Source: Lishizhenia tianjinensis (GTDB lineage Bacteria > Bacteroidota > Bacteroidia > Flavobacteriales_D > Crocinitomicaceae). Taken from it: a stretch of 50,052 bases of DNA. Shown here piece by piece: positions 17,597-25,954 of this stretch (positions are counted from its first letter, which is position 1; the number at the start of each line of letters is the position of its first letter). The stretch lies in contig CAMDLY010000015.1 in NCBI GenBank assembly GCA_945902115.1, forward strand, positions 1 to 50,052, in the 5' to 3' direction. A model generated the notes under the pieces. That model saw nothing but the letters and a program-made list of their open reading frames with translations. It had not been told where the DNA came from and did not search any database. A program made the translations under genes and the position numbers.

Positions 17597-18975
17597 TGAG
17601 GTTTCTTATTCTCTTAGTACTCGTTTATGGTTGCAAAAGTATTACACCTGTGCCTCCAACTGTTATAAAAGTTTTTGCCCCTACTCCTAAAATTATAGTT
17701 TCCACTATTACACTTCCAATAGAAATAAATCTACAAGAAGGATTAAAAGAGGTAGAAAATCAGGTCCCCTTAAAATTTCAAGGCGCAGACCAACCGTGTG
17801 CTGGACTTGGTTATTCTTATATCTTTGAAAGAGACCCTATAAATTTTGAATTTCAAAAAAATGAAGTGTTTTTTTCTGTATCGGGCGGGCTTGGTTTAGA
17901 TGTAAATTACTGTCCCGGTTGTCACAGTTTATTTGGAGACGAACGCTGTATAATTCCCCGATTATATGGAAGTTGTGGTAAAAATGGCGAGCCTCAAAGA
18001 AAATTAATTACTAAATTTCAAACTTCCATTCAGCTGAATAAAAATTTCCAACTTGAGGCTAAAACGAAGCTAACCGATGTTAAACTAATCGATCCTTGTC
18101 AATTCAGTTTTATGAAAATAAATGTGACAAACGAAATTGAAAAAACCATACAAAATGAACTTATTAAACAAGAGAAAGAAATTGATCAACAAATAAGCTC
18201 TGTATCTATAAGGCCACAATTAATTTCTGCATGGGAAGAGCTCCAAAGGCCTATAACCCTTTATGAATTTGGGTATCTATACTTACAACCAAAAAGCATT
18301 GCTTTTGATAATATTAATTTTCAAAACCAAAAAGCCACGAGCAATCTTCAGATGACTTTAAGCCCAACCGTTCTCACGAATAAAAAAACCACGGTAAAAA
18401 AAACCACACTCCCAACAGCGATGCAACAACCTGTTGCCAATAAATTTGAATTATATATCGACGTTGTTGCCACTTATGATAGCCTAAACAGTTTAATTAA
18501 TAGTTCTTTAAAGGGGAAGCCTTTCGTAATTGACAAAAAAACGATTTATATTGATAGCGCTTCATTATTTCAGGTTTCGCTTGATACCCTTGGTGTAAAG
18601 GTCTCATTTTCAGGATATGCGAAAGGCGTCTTGTATTTTAAGGGCCTACCCCAATTGGACACACTTACACAACAGCTTCGTGTTACAAACCTATCTTATA
18701 CACTGTCCACAAAAAGCGTTTTACTTAATACCGCTAAATGGTTATACACTGATAAAATACTTACATACATTCAAAACAATAGTTCTTTTGATTTTTTGCC
18801 TTATCTTAACATAATAAAAACAACTATTTCAGAGAATCTTAACCAAGAGCTTTATGAGGGCGTATTCTTATCCGGAAAACTATTGGGCTTTTCTCCCAAA
18901 CAAGTCTTCATTCAAGATAAAGATATTATGGTGCGTTGTTTGATGAATGCTGATTTGAAACTAAAAATTTATTAA
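17593..18975 (+). CDS. DUF4403 family lipoprotein
   Basis: Envelope protein of 460 residues matching the Bacteroidota DUF4403 pattern. The N-terminus MMRFLILLVLVYGCKS has a lipobox-like end with Cys14. The body holds long alternating beta-strand and helix stretches, including STITLPIEINLQEGLKEVENQVP, the cysteine-rich VNYCPGCHSLFGDERCIIPR, an IEKTIQNELIKQEKEID helix, SAWEELQRPI, and C-terminal strands such as FSPKQVFIQDKDIMVRC. Function is not established for the family. It is followed after 13 bases by an OmpA-domain gene, so the two probably form an operon and act in the periplasm or at the outer membrane. The family call is from memory of the pattern. Confidence 0.7.
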   Translation: MMRFLILLVLVYGCKSITPVPPTVIKVFAPTPKIIVSTITLPIEINLQEGLKEVENQVPLKFQGADQPCAGLGYSYIFERDPINFEFQKNEVFFSVSGGLGLDVNYCPGCHSLFGDERCIIPRLYGSCGKNGEPQRKLITKFQTSIQLNKNFQLEAKTKLTDVKLIDPCQFSFMKINVTNEIEKTIQNELIKQEKEIDQQISSVSIRPQLISAWEELQRPITLYEFGYLYLQPKSIAFDNINFQNQKATSNLQMTLSPTVLTNKKTTVKKTTLPTAMQQPVANKFELYIDVVATYDSLNSLINSSLKGKPFVIDKKTIYIDSASLFQVSLDTLGVKVSFSGYAKGVLYFKGLPQLDTLTQQLRVTNLSYTLSTKSVLLNTAKWLYTDKILTYIQNNSSFDFLPYLNIIKTTISENLNQELYEGVFLSGKLLGFSPKQVFIQDKDIMVRCLMNADLKLKIY

Positions 18976-18988
18976 AACGTTAATAGTC

Positions 18989-20140
18989 TTGTTGAAAAGT
19001 GCTTGTTCCATATTGTTTTATTGGTGGTGGTGTTGTTGTTCTGGACAACAAACAAACACTAAAAACCCCTGTTTTGGAGGAATTAAAATTGTGGAAAATC
19101 AAGAGATTAACATCCCTTTTCAAGGATTGAAGGGCTTTGAAAAATCCGCTATTTCTTCTTACATTGAAAAAACAGACTTAGCCAAAAACAGTCTTTGGTT
19201 TTGGTATGAGCCCGCTCGAATTGGAAAGGTTAGCCTTTTATGTAAAACACAGATTGATAGCTTAGATTTGGTAATTATAAGAACTAATGCAGGTGTGGCG
19301 TGTGAAGAAATTGACACTAAAAAAGCCGTTCCTGTTTTTGTAAAGTCTAACACGAATTGTAGAGAACTTGAAAACATGAAGATAGACGTAGAAACGGGAT
19401 ATACCTATACGTTAGTTTATTTTACGAAAGAAAAAGAGGAAAGAAATCTCTCGTTAAATATTGACTTTCAATCAGTTGGTAAAAAAGGGGAAGAACTACT
19501 TGACACGTTAAGATTAAACCTGGTGTACGATAAAACCAAACCGGTTTATTCAATTCATGTACTAGACCAAGAAACAAAAAAACCCGTCTCCTCAAGAATT
19601 GTCATTTCCTCAACATTAGATTTAGATGGAACCTATTTAGCCAGTGACTTGTATATGAATATCGCAAGAAGCATAAAAAACGGGATGATAAAAGTGGACG
19701 CAGAAGGGTATTTATCGAGAGACTTCGAAAATCATTTCTTCAAAACTGATGGTAGAAAAAACACAAACGACACCTTATTTCTAAAAAAGATTACGCGTGG
19801 AACGGTTGCTAAATTAGATAAGATGTATTTTCAGGCGGGGAGTGATATTATCTTGGAAGAATCCCTTCCAAAACTGAGGCGTCTACGTGATTTTATGGTG
19901 TTAAACCCTTCTGTAAATATAGAGATTCAAGGACATGTTAATCTTGACGGCTCTAAAAAAGCAACCAAAAGACTTTCTAAAAAGCGAGCATATCAAATTC
20001 TGAAATATTTAGTCAACGAAAATATTCCCAGAAACCGTTTATCCGCGGTTGGTTTTGGTTTTGAAAAACCTGTGTTTAAAGACCCTATTAATGACGAGCA
20101 GAAAGAGGAGAATAGAAGGGTTGAAATCCTAATAAAATAA
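18989..20140 (+). CDS. OmpA-domain envelope protein
   Basis: Protein of 383 residues ending in an OmpA-like peptidoglycan-binding domain (about 275-383): FQAGSDIILEESLPKLRRLRDFM, IEIQGHVNLDGSKKATKRLSKKRAYQILKYL, RLSAVGFGFEKP and the terminal ENRRVEILIK. These fix the family. The start is uncertain: no ATG precedes the conserved part, the frame is open back to a stop at 18962, and TTG codons at 18989 or 18992 are the best starts. That gives MLKSACSILFYWWWCCCSGQ, an odd signal-like segment with three tryptophans and three cysteines in a row, one of which could be lipidated. It follows the DUF4403 gene by 13 bases. Probably periplasmic, anchoring to the cell wall; the first 270 residues are not assigned. 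Confidence 0.75.
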   Translation: MLKSACSILFYWWWCCCSGQQTNTKNPCFGGIKIVENQEINIPFQGLKGFEKSAISSYIEKTDLAKNSLWFWYEPARIGKVSLLCKTQIDSLDLVIIRTNAGVACEEIDTKKAVPVFVKSNTNCRELENMKIDVETGYTYTLVYFTKEKEERNLSLNIDFQSVGKKGEELLDTLRLNLVYDKTKPVYSIHVLDQETKKPVSSRIVISSTLDLDGTYLASDLYMNIARSIKNGMIKVDAEGYLSRDFENHFFKTDGRKNTNDTLFLKKITRGTVAKLDKMYFQAGSDIILEESLPKLRRLRDFMVLNPSVNIEIQGHVNLDGSKKATKRLSKKRAYQILKYLVNENIPRNRLSAVGFGFEKPVFKDPINDEQKEENRRVEILIK

Positions 20141-20143
20141 TTC

Positions 20144-20743
20144 TCATTTCGTAAAGACTTGTGTTAATTGAAAAGAATTGTTTAGTAAATCCTTGTACAT
20201 CACCTTGATTGTTATTTTGTTTCCCTTTTCAAGACGGAAAATTTGACTCCTTAGTTCATCGGTAAGTCTGTTTGATTTTACCGCCCACACTGTATTATCT
20301 AAAACAAGTTCGTATTCTAATATTTTTAAGCCCCTATTAAGCTCTCCGCAGATTTTTAACTCGATACTTTCTGGGTTTAATTCTTGGCTTAAATTTTCAA
20401 TACACAAAGAATCTTTTATTTCTTTCTCTACTATTGGAACCAAAAATTTATCCACAAACACCTTTTCTTGTTCCTGTGTTTCTGGATTTTGTAAATACGT
20501 TAGAATATAAATTATTGCCTGTTCCGTCTGTTTAAGCTGATTTACTTTAATGGCATAAACACGGGGGTCTTCTGTGCTATAAATCAAAACAGCCCCGTCC
20601 ATACTCATTGGTACACCTGTCTTTATATAAAAGCTGTTACAAACGTTTTTATATAATAGAGTGTCACCATTCCCATTAAATAAATAGTTTTGCGCTGTTA
20701 CGTAATAACAATTCAATATTAGCAACAATAAACTTAAACGCAT
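20144..20743 (-). CDS. Exported protein resembling the C-terminal domain of GldM
   Basis: Secreted or periplasmic protein of 199 residues. The signal peptide MRLSLLLLILNCYYVTAQN is clear. The remainder is beta-rich: DTLLYKNVCNSFYIKTG, then a middle stretch, and the last 70 residues with LKILEYELVL, SNRLTDELRSQIFRLEKGNKI and TIKVMYKDLLNNSFQL. That last part follows the pattern of the terminal domain of the T9SS motor protein GldM (a V.SF.V strand, a T.E....I..L..G.KI stretch, then the final strand pair), but without the GldM membrane helix and long periplasmic body. This is a pattern-based inference, not a proven homology. It overlaps rpiB by 10 bases on the same strand and so is co-transcribed with it. 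Confidence 0.6.
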   Translation of the reverse strand: MRLSLLLLILNCYYVTAQNYLFNGNGDTLLYKNVCNSFYIKTGVPMSMDGAVLIYSTEDPRVYAIKVNQLKQTEQAIIYILTYLQNPETQEQEKVFVDKFLVPIVEKEIKDSLCIENLSQELNPESIELKICGELNRGLKILEYELVLDNTVWAVKSNRLTDELRSQIFRLEKGNKITIKVMYKDLLNNSFQLTQVFTK

Positions 20744-21171
20744 GCTATTTTATCAATTCTGTGTTGGTGTCTCCCCCCTTCAAAATCCGTGTTTAAGAAA
20801 ACTTCTAAAATTTCTATCGCTTCTTGTTCTGTTAGGAAACGAGCTGGTAGAGCAAGAATATTTGCGTTGTTATGTTCTCTAGCTAATTGTGCTATCTCTT
20901 TTTTCCAACATAACGCACTTCTTATTCCTTTATGTTTATTTGCTGCCATATTAATACCATTCCCGGATCCACAGATAAGTAATCCTAACATTCCTGTATT
21001 TTGCTCAACGTGGTGTGCCACAGGATGAGCATAGTCTGGATAATCGATGCTTTCTTCTGAATGACAACCCATATCAATTACCTCGTAACCCAAGAATTCT
21101 AATTTCTGTTTTAACGTGTTTTTTAGCGTAAATCCTGCGTGATCACACCCTATTGGTATCTGTTTTTTCAT
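20734..21171 (-). CDS. rpiB: Ribose-5-phosphate isomerase B
   Basis: Interconverts ribulose 5-phosphate and ribose 5-phosphate in the pentose phosphate pathway. The 145-residue protein has the LacA/RpiB fold with CDHAG (Asp10, His11), the SIDYPDYAHPVA loop, the active-site Cys67 in LLICGSGNGINMAANK and the phosphate/sugar-binding EHNNANILALPARFL segment with His100. The family's usual CGTG motif is CGSG here. It starts at the edge of the 552-base A+T-rich gap and is followed by an overlapping gene (10 bases) for an exported protein of unknown role. A short GTTTTT repeat lies just upstream of its ATG. Confidence 0.93.
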   Translation of the reverse strand: MKKQIPIGCDHAGFTLKNTLKQKLEFLGYEVIDMGCHSEESIDYPDYAHPVAHHVEQNTGMLGLLICGSGNGINMAANKHKGIRSALCWKKEIAQLAREHNNANILALPARFLTEQEAIEILEVFLNTDFEGGRHQHRIDKIACV

Positions 21172-21238
21172 GTTTTTGTTTTTGTTTGTCTTCCGTAATA
21201 GTTATAAACAGGGAAGAAATATTATTAATTTAAGTTGT

Positions 21239-21268
21239 TGGTAAACAGTCTTTTACCATATTTTTTTA
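21239..21268 (+). terminator. Orphan terminator-like hairpin
   Basis: Stem TGGTAAA / TTTACCA (21239-21245 and 21252-21258), six-base loop, then TATTTTTTT. No forward gene precedes it within 1 kb, since rpiB and its neighbour are on the other strand. It may end a small RNA or be chance. Confidence 0.4.
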
Positions 21269-21428
21269 TACACGTCTTTCTTATATTATTATGCAAATCT
21301 TGTTTATAAGTATTAAGAAAAAAAATTGTTTTCTATGGTGTTTTTTATAAACCTAACTCTTTTTCATTTATGAGTAGAAAGTTAAGTATTTTTATACATT
21401 AGTTAACACCTTGTTTCACACATAAAAC

Positions 21429-21484
21429 TAATGAACACAATAAATATTCCTTAATGAAATTAAATATAAAGACTGTGTTCATTA
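21429..21484. repeat. Inverted repeat, 11-base arms
   Basis: TAATGAACACA at 21429-21439 and its exact reverse complement TGTGTTCATTA at 21474-21484, separated by 34 bases, inside the gene-free region. Confidence 0.6.
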
Positions 21485-21723
21485 ATGTAACTTTCTTTGT
21501 GTTTAGCTTCTATTCTATCTGTTAATATCTTGTGTGTTTCTATTAATAATTTTTTTACTATTCAAAGTTCCGTGTGTTATTAACATATTAACAAGCTTAA
21601 TAAGAATAATAAATTATTTATAAATTAACTTTTATTTAATATTATTATTTAAAGTAAGGGCTGCGTAAATTGAATGTCTGCATGATTTTTGACTAAAGAA
21701 ATTACGTAAATTAGCTACCTACT

Positions 21724-24700
21724 ATGAATCCATTTGAAAAACTTATCGATCAAGTTGACGCTTTCATAAGAAAGTATTACCAAAATCAAATTTTGAAAGG
21801 TTTGTTGTTATTTTCAGTAATCTTAGTATCTACGTTTTTAATAACTACGTCATTGGAATATTTCAATGAATTCAAACGAAATGGAAGGGCTCTATTGTTT
21901 TATGGTTTTATAGGTTCTAATCTTCTAGTTTTATTTTATTATATTGTATATCCAATCCTAAAATTATTTTCCTTTGGAAATAGATTAAATCGTTATCAAG
22001 CATCAGAAATAATAGGTAAGTTTTTTCCAGATATTGATGACAGATTAAAAAACACACTTCAACTGCAGCAAGAAATTGAAAACCAACAGGGAAATATAGA
22101 ACTTCTTAATGCAAGTATAAAACAACGGACTGATGCTTTATTAAAAATTCCTTTCGTTTCTGCAATAAAGTTTTCAGAGAATAAAAAATATCTACCCTAT
22201 GTTTTTTCAGTTTGTATTCTATTTGTATCCTTAATGATTTTTTTACCAAATTTCATAACAGAAGCTACCACTAGAATAGTAAATTACAATCAAGAATTTG
22301 CTCCATTTACTTTTGAATTAAAAACCACTGATTTATCCGTTGAAGAGGGGCAAGATCTGGAAATAAAGATTGAATTAAAAGGTAAAAAAATACCTGAACT
22401 TGTATACCTTGTTGGGGATAATGGAACGTTTTTAATGGAAAGAACCACCAAGAATACTTTTCGTTACATAATGAAACAGGTCAAAAAAGCAACAGTATTT
22501 CATGTGAAATCTAATAACTACAGAAGCCAAGATTTTAATATTAAAGTAACAGGAAAGTCTGCAATTAGTAAAATGGAGGCAAGAATTGAATATCCAACTT
22601 ATTTAGGAAAAAAGAATGAAATAATTCAAAATGTAGGAGATCTAGTTTTACCAGAGGGAACAAAAATAACATGGTTAGTAGCTTTAAAAAATACTAAGCA
22701 GTGTGATGTTTTATGGAATGGTAAAAAAAATGTTGAATTTGGTAATGTATTTACATTAGCAGCAACAGTGAAAAAGGATAACAAATTATCATTAAATTTC
22801 TTTAATAAATTTACAAATAAGTTAGATAGTAGTGTTCACCGTATATCGGTAATAAACGATGAATTTCCAGCAATAGCTATTCAAGAAAGTATAGATAGTC
22901 TAGCAGAAGGCATACGATATTTTACAGGTGAAGTAGGTGATGATTATGGGTTAACCTCGTTATACTTCAACTACTGTTTGATCGCAGAGGATGGAACAAA
23001 AAAGAATAATAAAATATTGGTAAGGCCCGTATCAGGAACCAAGGCTTCTTTTGATTTTGCAGTAGATTTTAGAAGGGAACAAGTTAAAATAAACGATAGA
23101 ATTGATTATTTCTTTACTGTAACGGATAATGACGGTGTAAATGGCAAGAAGGCTACTAAATCTCTCACGTCTTCTTATCAACTACCCAGCCTCACCGAAC
23201 TAAACGAAAAAAGGTCCGATCAACAAGAAAAATCAAAGGAAGATATTGAGAAATTGGTAAAAAGAACCAAAGAATTCCAAAAAAATATTGAAAAACTTAA
23301 AAAAGAAGCTCTAAATTCTAAGTCAACTGATTGGAACAAATTGAATCAAGTAAACCAACTGCAAGAAGAACAAAAAAACTTAGTGGAATCATTGGAGCAA
23401 ATAAAAGAAGAAATGCAACAGAGTGTTTCTGAAAAAAATCAGCTATCGGAGATGGATAAAGAGTTACTCGAAAAACAAGAAATGATAGAAAAGCTGTTGG
23501 AAAGTATAATGGATGAGGAATTAAAAAAATTATTAGAAGAGTTAGAAAAATTACTAGAACAAAATAATAAAGAGGATTTAAAAGAAAAAATGGAGCAGAT
23601 AAATCAGTCTACTGAAGACATGAAGAAACAGCTCGATAGAAGTTTGGAGATGCTTAAAAAAATGCAAGTCAATGAAAAAATCGATGATATAGAAAAAGAA
23701 TTAAAAAACTTAGCTGAAGAACAAAAAGAGTTAAAAAAAGAAATAGAGAAGAAAAGTTTATCAAAAGAAGAATCAGAGAATAAACAAAAGGAGATAAACG
23801 ACAAATATGAAGAAATAAAAAAAGATATTAAGGAGTTAGAGAAATTAAATAAAGAGCTGTCAAAACCACTCGATTTAGGAAATAATGAAGAAAGTAAAGA
23901 AAAAATATCCCAGGAATTGAAAGAAGCACAAGATAAATTAACTGATGGAAAGGAAAAGAAGGCTGGAGAAAATCAAAAGTCAGCCGCGGAAGAAATGGAA
24001 CAATTGGCAATGAGCCTGGATCAGAAGCAGCAGCAAGCAAATAAAAAAGAGCAAACAGAAGATATGGATGCTATAAGGTCCTTACTAGAAAGTTTAATGA
24101 CACTCAGTTTTGATCAAGAAAAAACGATGTATGATTTTGTAAGGATAAACACAAAAGACCCGGCGTATATAAAACACGGAAGAAGGCAAAGAAGAATTAT
24201 AGACGACACAAAAATAGTTAGAGATAGTTTACTGTCGTTGGCAAAAAGACAGGCCGCGATAACCACTTTTATAGATAATGAGTTAAATGCTATATCGACC
24301 AATCACAACCAGGTTGTTGATAATATAGACAACCACAATAAAGGGGCTATAAATAGGAACCAACAAGCCGTGATGACCGCCTATAATAACCTCGCTTTGT
24401 TGTTAAATGAGGCTTTACAAAACATGCAAAGTCAAATGCAGAGTCAAATGCAAGGTTCGGGTCAGTGTAACAATCCTGGAGCAGGAAGACCAAAGCCCGG
24501 CGGAGCGTCACCAGGAGACATGAAAGAGATGATTAAGAAGCAATTAGAACAGATGCAAAAAGGGATGAATTCTGGGGGCACTAAGCCAGGTGACAAACCC
24601 GGAGATAGCCCATCGGAAGGGGGTCAAAATATGTTAGGGCTGGGAAACAAACAAATCGCAAAAATGGCTGCAGAACAAACAGCCATAAGACAGAAACTTG

Positions 24701-25062
24701 AGCAGCTTAGAAATGAGTTAAACAAAGAGGGCCAGGGCCAAGGGAATAAATTAAACCCATTAATTAATGAGCTTGATAAGCAAGAGAAAGACCTTATAAA
24801 TAAACGTTTTAGTAGTGAGATGATAAATAGGCAAAAACAAATACTAACGAGATTATTAGAAAGTGATAAGGCTTTATTAGAGCGGGGGTTTGAAGAAAAA
24901 AGAGAGGCAAAATCCGGAAAAAATGGTCTATTAGGTAACCAAATACGATTTATTGAGTATAACAAACTTAAACTTAAGCAAATTGAAATAATCAAAACCG
25001 TTGACCCTTTTTACAATAAGTATTATAAGATAAAGGCGGGGGAATATTTCAATAGAAATTAA
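21724..25062 (+). CDS. DUF4175 family membrane protein with long coiled coil
   Basis: Large inner-membrane protein of 1112 residues. Three hydrophobic segments near the front (about 25-43, 57-80, 155-177) are followed by an extracytoplasmic Ig-like region (about 195-480, with TTDLSVEEGQDLEIKIELKG and a YFTGEVGDDYGL stretch). From about 490 to 790 it is almost wholly Glu/Lys/Gln-rich coiled coil. The tail (about 900-1000) has a low-complexity QSQMQSQMQGSG stretch and Gly/Pro-rich linkers around PKPGGASPGD and KPGDKPGDSPSEGG. Length and order match DUF4175 proteins of Bacteroidota, whose role is unknown. It starts the forward gene run DUF4175, RsbW-like, ybeY, mnmG, with only 12 bases before the next gene. 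Confidence 0.85.
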   Translation: MNPFEKLIDQVDAFIRKYYQNQILKGLLLFSVILVSTFLITTSLEYFNEFKRNGRALLFYGFIGSNLLVLFYYIVYPILKLFSFGNRLNRYQASEIIGKFFPDIDDRLKNTLQLQQEIENQQGNIELLNASIKQRTDALLKIPFVSAIKFSENKKYLPYVFSVCILFVSLMIFLPNFITEATTRIVNYNQEFAPFTFELKTTDLSVEEGQDLEIKIELKGKKIPELVYLVGDNGTFLMERTTKNTFRYIMKQVKKATVFHVKSNNYRSQDFNIKVTGKSAISKMEARIEYPTYLGKKNEIIQNVGDLVLPEGTKITWLVALKNTKQCDVLWNGKKNVEFGNVFTLAATVKKDNKLSLNFFNKFTNKLDSSVHRISVINDEFPAIAIQESIDSLAEGIRYFTGEVGDDYGLTSLYFNYCLIAEDGTKKNNKILVRPVSGTKASFDFAVDFRREQVKINDRIDYFFTVTDNDGVNGKKATKSLTSSYQLPSLTELNEKRSDQQEKSKEDIEKLVKRTKEFQKNIEKLKKEALNSKSTDWNKLNQVNQLQEEQKNLVESLEQIKEEMQQSVSEKNQLSEMDKELLEKQEMIEKLLESIMDEELKKLLEELEKLLEQNNKEDLKEKMEQINQSTEDMKKQLDRSLEMLKKMQVNEKIDDIEKELKNLAEEQKELKKEIEKKSLSKEESENKQKEINDKYEEIKKDIKELEKLNKELSKPLDLGNNEESKEKISQELKEAQDKLTDGKEKKAGENQKSAAEEMEQLAMSLDQKQQQANKKEQTEDMDAIRSLLESLMTLSFDQEKTMYDFVRINTKDPAYIKHGRRQRRIIDDTKIVRDSLLSLAKRQAAITTFIDNELNAISTNHNQVVDNIDNHNKGAINRNQQAVMTAYNNLALLLNEALQNMQSQMQSQMQGSGQCNNPGAGRPKPGGASPGDMKEMIKKQLEQMQKGMNSGGTKPGDKPGDSPSEGGQNMLGLGNKQIAKMAAEQTAIRQKLEQLRNELNKEGQGQGNKLNPLINELDKQEKDLINKRFSSEMINRQKQILTRLLESDKALLERGFEEKREAKSGKNGLLGNQIRFIEYNKLKLKQIEIIKTVDPFYNKYYKIKAGEYFNRN
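24424..24453 (+). repeat. Short in-frame tandem repeat in the DUF4175 gene
   Basis: The 12-base unit ATGCAAAGTCAA, with one base changed in the second copy, occurs twice and is followed by a partial third, coding for MQSQMQSQMQ. It sits in the Gln/Gly-rich linker near the protein's C-terminus and is a likely site of slippage. Confidence 0.6.
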
Positions 25063-25074
25063 TAGCGTTAAACA

Positions 25075-25488
25075 ATGAAGGAAGGCTATAAGATTATTGA
25101 AAAAGTACAATTACCTACAGACTATAATTCACTTGTCGATGTTGAGACAATAGTGGGCCGTGTTTGTGAAGAATTAGGGGTGTTAGAGGATGCTTACGGG
25201 AACGTGTTGATAGCCGTCACAGAGGCGGTGAATAATGCGATAGAGCATGGCAATGTTTTGAACACAGCCCTTACAGTCGATGTTGCTGTGGGAGATGAAA
25301 AAAATAGTTTTTGTTTCAATGTTAAAGATCAGGGAAAAGGTTTTGATTTTACATGCCTCCCCGATCCTACGGCACCGGAAAATATCCTGAAAGAAAATGG
25401 TAGGGGGATATATCTTATGAGAAATCTCTCTGAGGAGGTTGTGTTTGATTCTCCTGGTAACAGTGTCAATATCTATTTTAGTAAATGA
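25075..25488 (+). CDS. RsbW-like ATP-binding protein (anti-sigma factor/serine kinase type)
   Basis: Protein of 137 residues made only of a GHKL ATPase domain of the HATPase_c_2 type found in SpoIIAB/RsbW. The N box is EAVNNAIEHGN (50-60), the G1 box DQGKGFD (85-91) and the G2 box GRGIYLMRNL (109-118). Proteins of this type bind a partner sigma factor or phosphorylate an anti-sigma antagonist. No STAS-domain antagonist or sigma factor gene lies beside it, so the partner is unknown. It is placed 12 bases after the DUF4175 gene and overlaps ybeY by 4 bases (ATGA), which suggests translation as part of a housekeeping operon. ATP binding is well supported; regulation of a sigma factor is inference. 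Confidence 0.88.
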   Translation: MKEGYKIIEKVQLPTDYNSLVDVETIVGRVCEELGVLEDAYGNVLIAVTEAVNNAIEHGNVLNTALTVDVAVGDEKNSFCFNVKDQGKGFDFTCLPDPTAPENILKENGRGIYLMRNLSEEVVFDSPGNSVNIYFSK

Positions 25489-25925
25489 TATATATTGAAA
25501 ACATGAATGAAGTTATGCAAATTCCGGGTGTTGATCCGGAATTTTTCGTTAGCGTAATTCCTGAGTTAATATTGTCTGAGAATAAACAGTGTGGAGATAT
25601 ATCTTTGGTTTTCTGTACCGACGAATATTTATTAGAGTTGAATAATAAGCACCTTCAACACGATTATTATACTGATATTTTAACCTTTGAATACCCTGAT
25701 AATAAGGGTGTTAGCGGAGATTTGTTTATCTCAATAGACCGGGTAATCGACAATGCCGAGTTATTAACCGTTGAACCAAGAATGGAGTTAAACAGGGTGG
25801 TGTTTCACGGAGTATTACACTTATTGGGGTATTCTGATAAAACACCGGAAGAGAAAAAAGCAATGACAAGAAAAGAGGACGAGTATTTATTACGTTTTGT
25901 TTCACGTGAAACAAAACCAAATTAA
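25485..25925 (+). CDS. ybeY: Endoribonuclease YbeY, rRNA maturation factor
   Basis: Metal-dependent RNase used in 16S rRNA 3'-end maturation and ribosome quality control. The 146-residue protein keeps [14 protein letters not shown], the [10 protein letters not shown] strand and the metal motif [11 protein letters not shown]. In E. coli YbeY the motif is H-x3-H-x5-H; here the third ligand position is Asp118 after His108 and His112, a form I believe is usual for Bacteroidota. It overlaps the RsbW-like gene by 4 bases. Its last codons (residues Val-Ser-Arg-Glu-Thr) are laid over the first parS site, so the C-terminus is partly dictated by that site. Confidence 0.93.
   Translation: MIYIENMNEVMQIPGVDPEFFVSVIPELILSENKQCGDISLVFCTDEYLLELNNKHLQHDYYTDILTFEYPDNKGVSGDLFISIDRVIDNAELLTVEPRMELNRVVFHGVLHLLGYSDKTPEEKKAMTRKEDEYLLRFVSRETKPN
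25898..25913. other. parS chromosome-partition site 1
   Basis: TGTTTCACGTGAAACA is a perfect 16-base palindrome identical to the consensus ParB (Spo0J) binding site. It lies inside the 3' end of ybeY, and three further flanking bases on each side extend the symmetry (TTT on the left, AAA on the right). ParB loads here and spreads, acting with ParA and SMC in origin segregation. parA and parB are not in the window. Confidence 0.92.
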
Positions 25926-25929
25926 TAGG

Positions 25930-25945
25930 TGTTTCACGTGAAACA
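25930..25945. other. parS chromosome-partition site 2
   Basis: Second perfect copy of TGTTTCACGTGAAACA, 16 bases after the first, so the centres are 32 bases apart or about three helical turns, placing both on the same face of the DNA. It sits between the ybeY stop (25925) and the mnmG ATG (25955). Confidence 0.92.
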
Positions 25946-25954
25946 AAAAGCGCT

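Larger units (their letters stand above)
21172..21723. other. 552-base A+T-rich gene-free region, possible replication origin
   Basis: The longest stretch without a gene. I see no reading frame worth naming. It holds DnaA-box-like 9-mers, each one mismatch from TTATNCACA: TTATAAACA at 21202-21210, TTATACACG at 21266-21274, and TTATAAACA on the reverse strand at 21301-21309, plus a weaker one at 21345-21353. It also has a terminator-like hairpin (21239-21268), an 11-base inverted repeat (21429-21439 / 21474-21484) and a very A+T-rich end at about 21540-21660. Two perfect parS sites lie 4.2 kb to the right. Such 9-mers arise easily by chance in A+T-rich DNA and dnaA is not here, so the origin idea is only a candidate. 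Confidence 0.3.
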
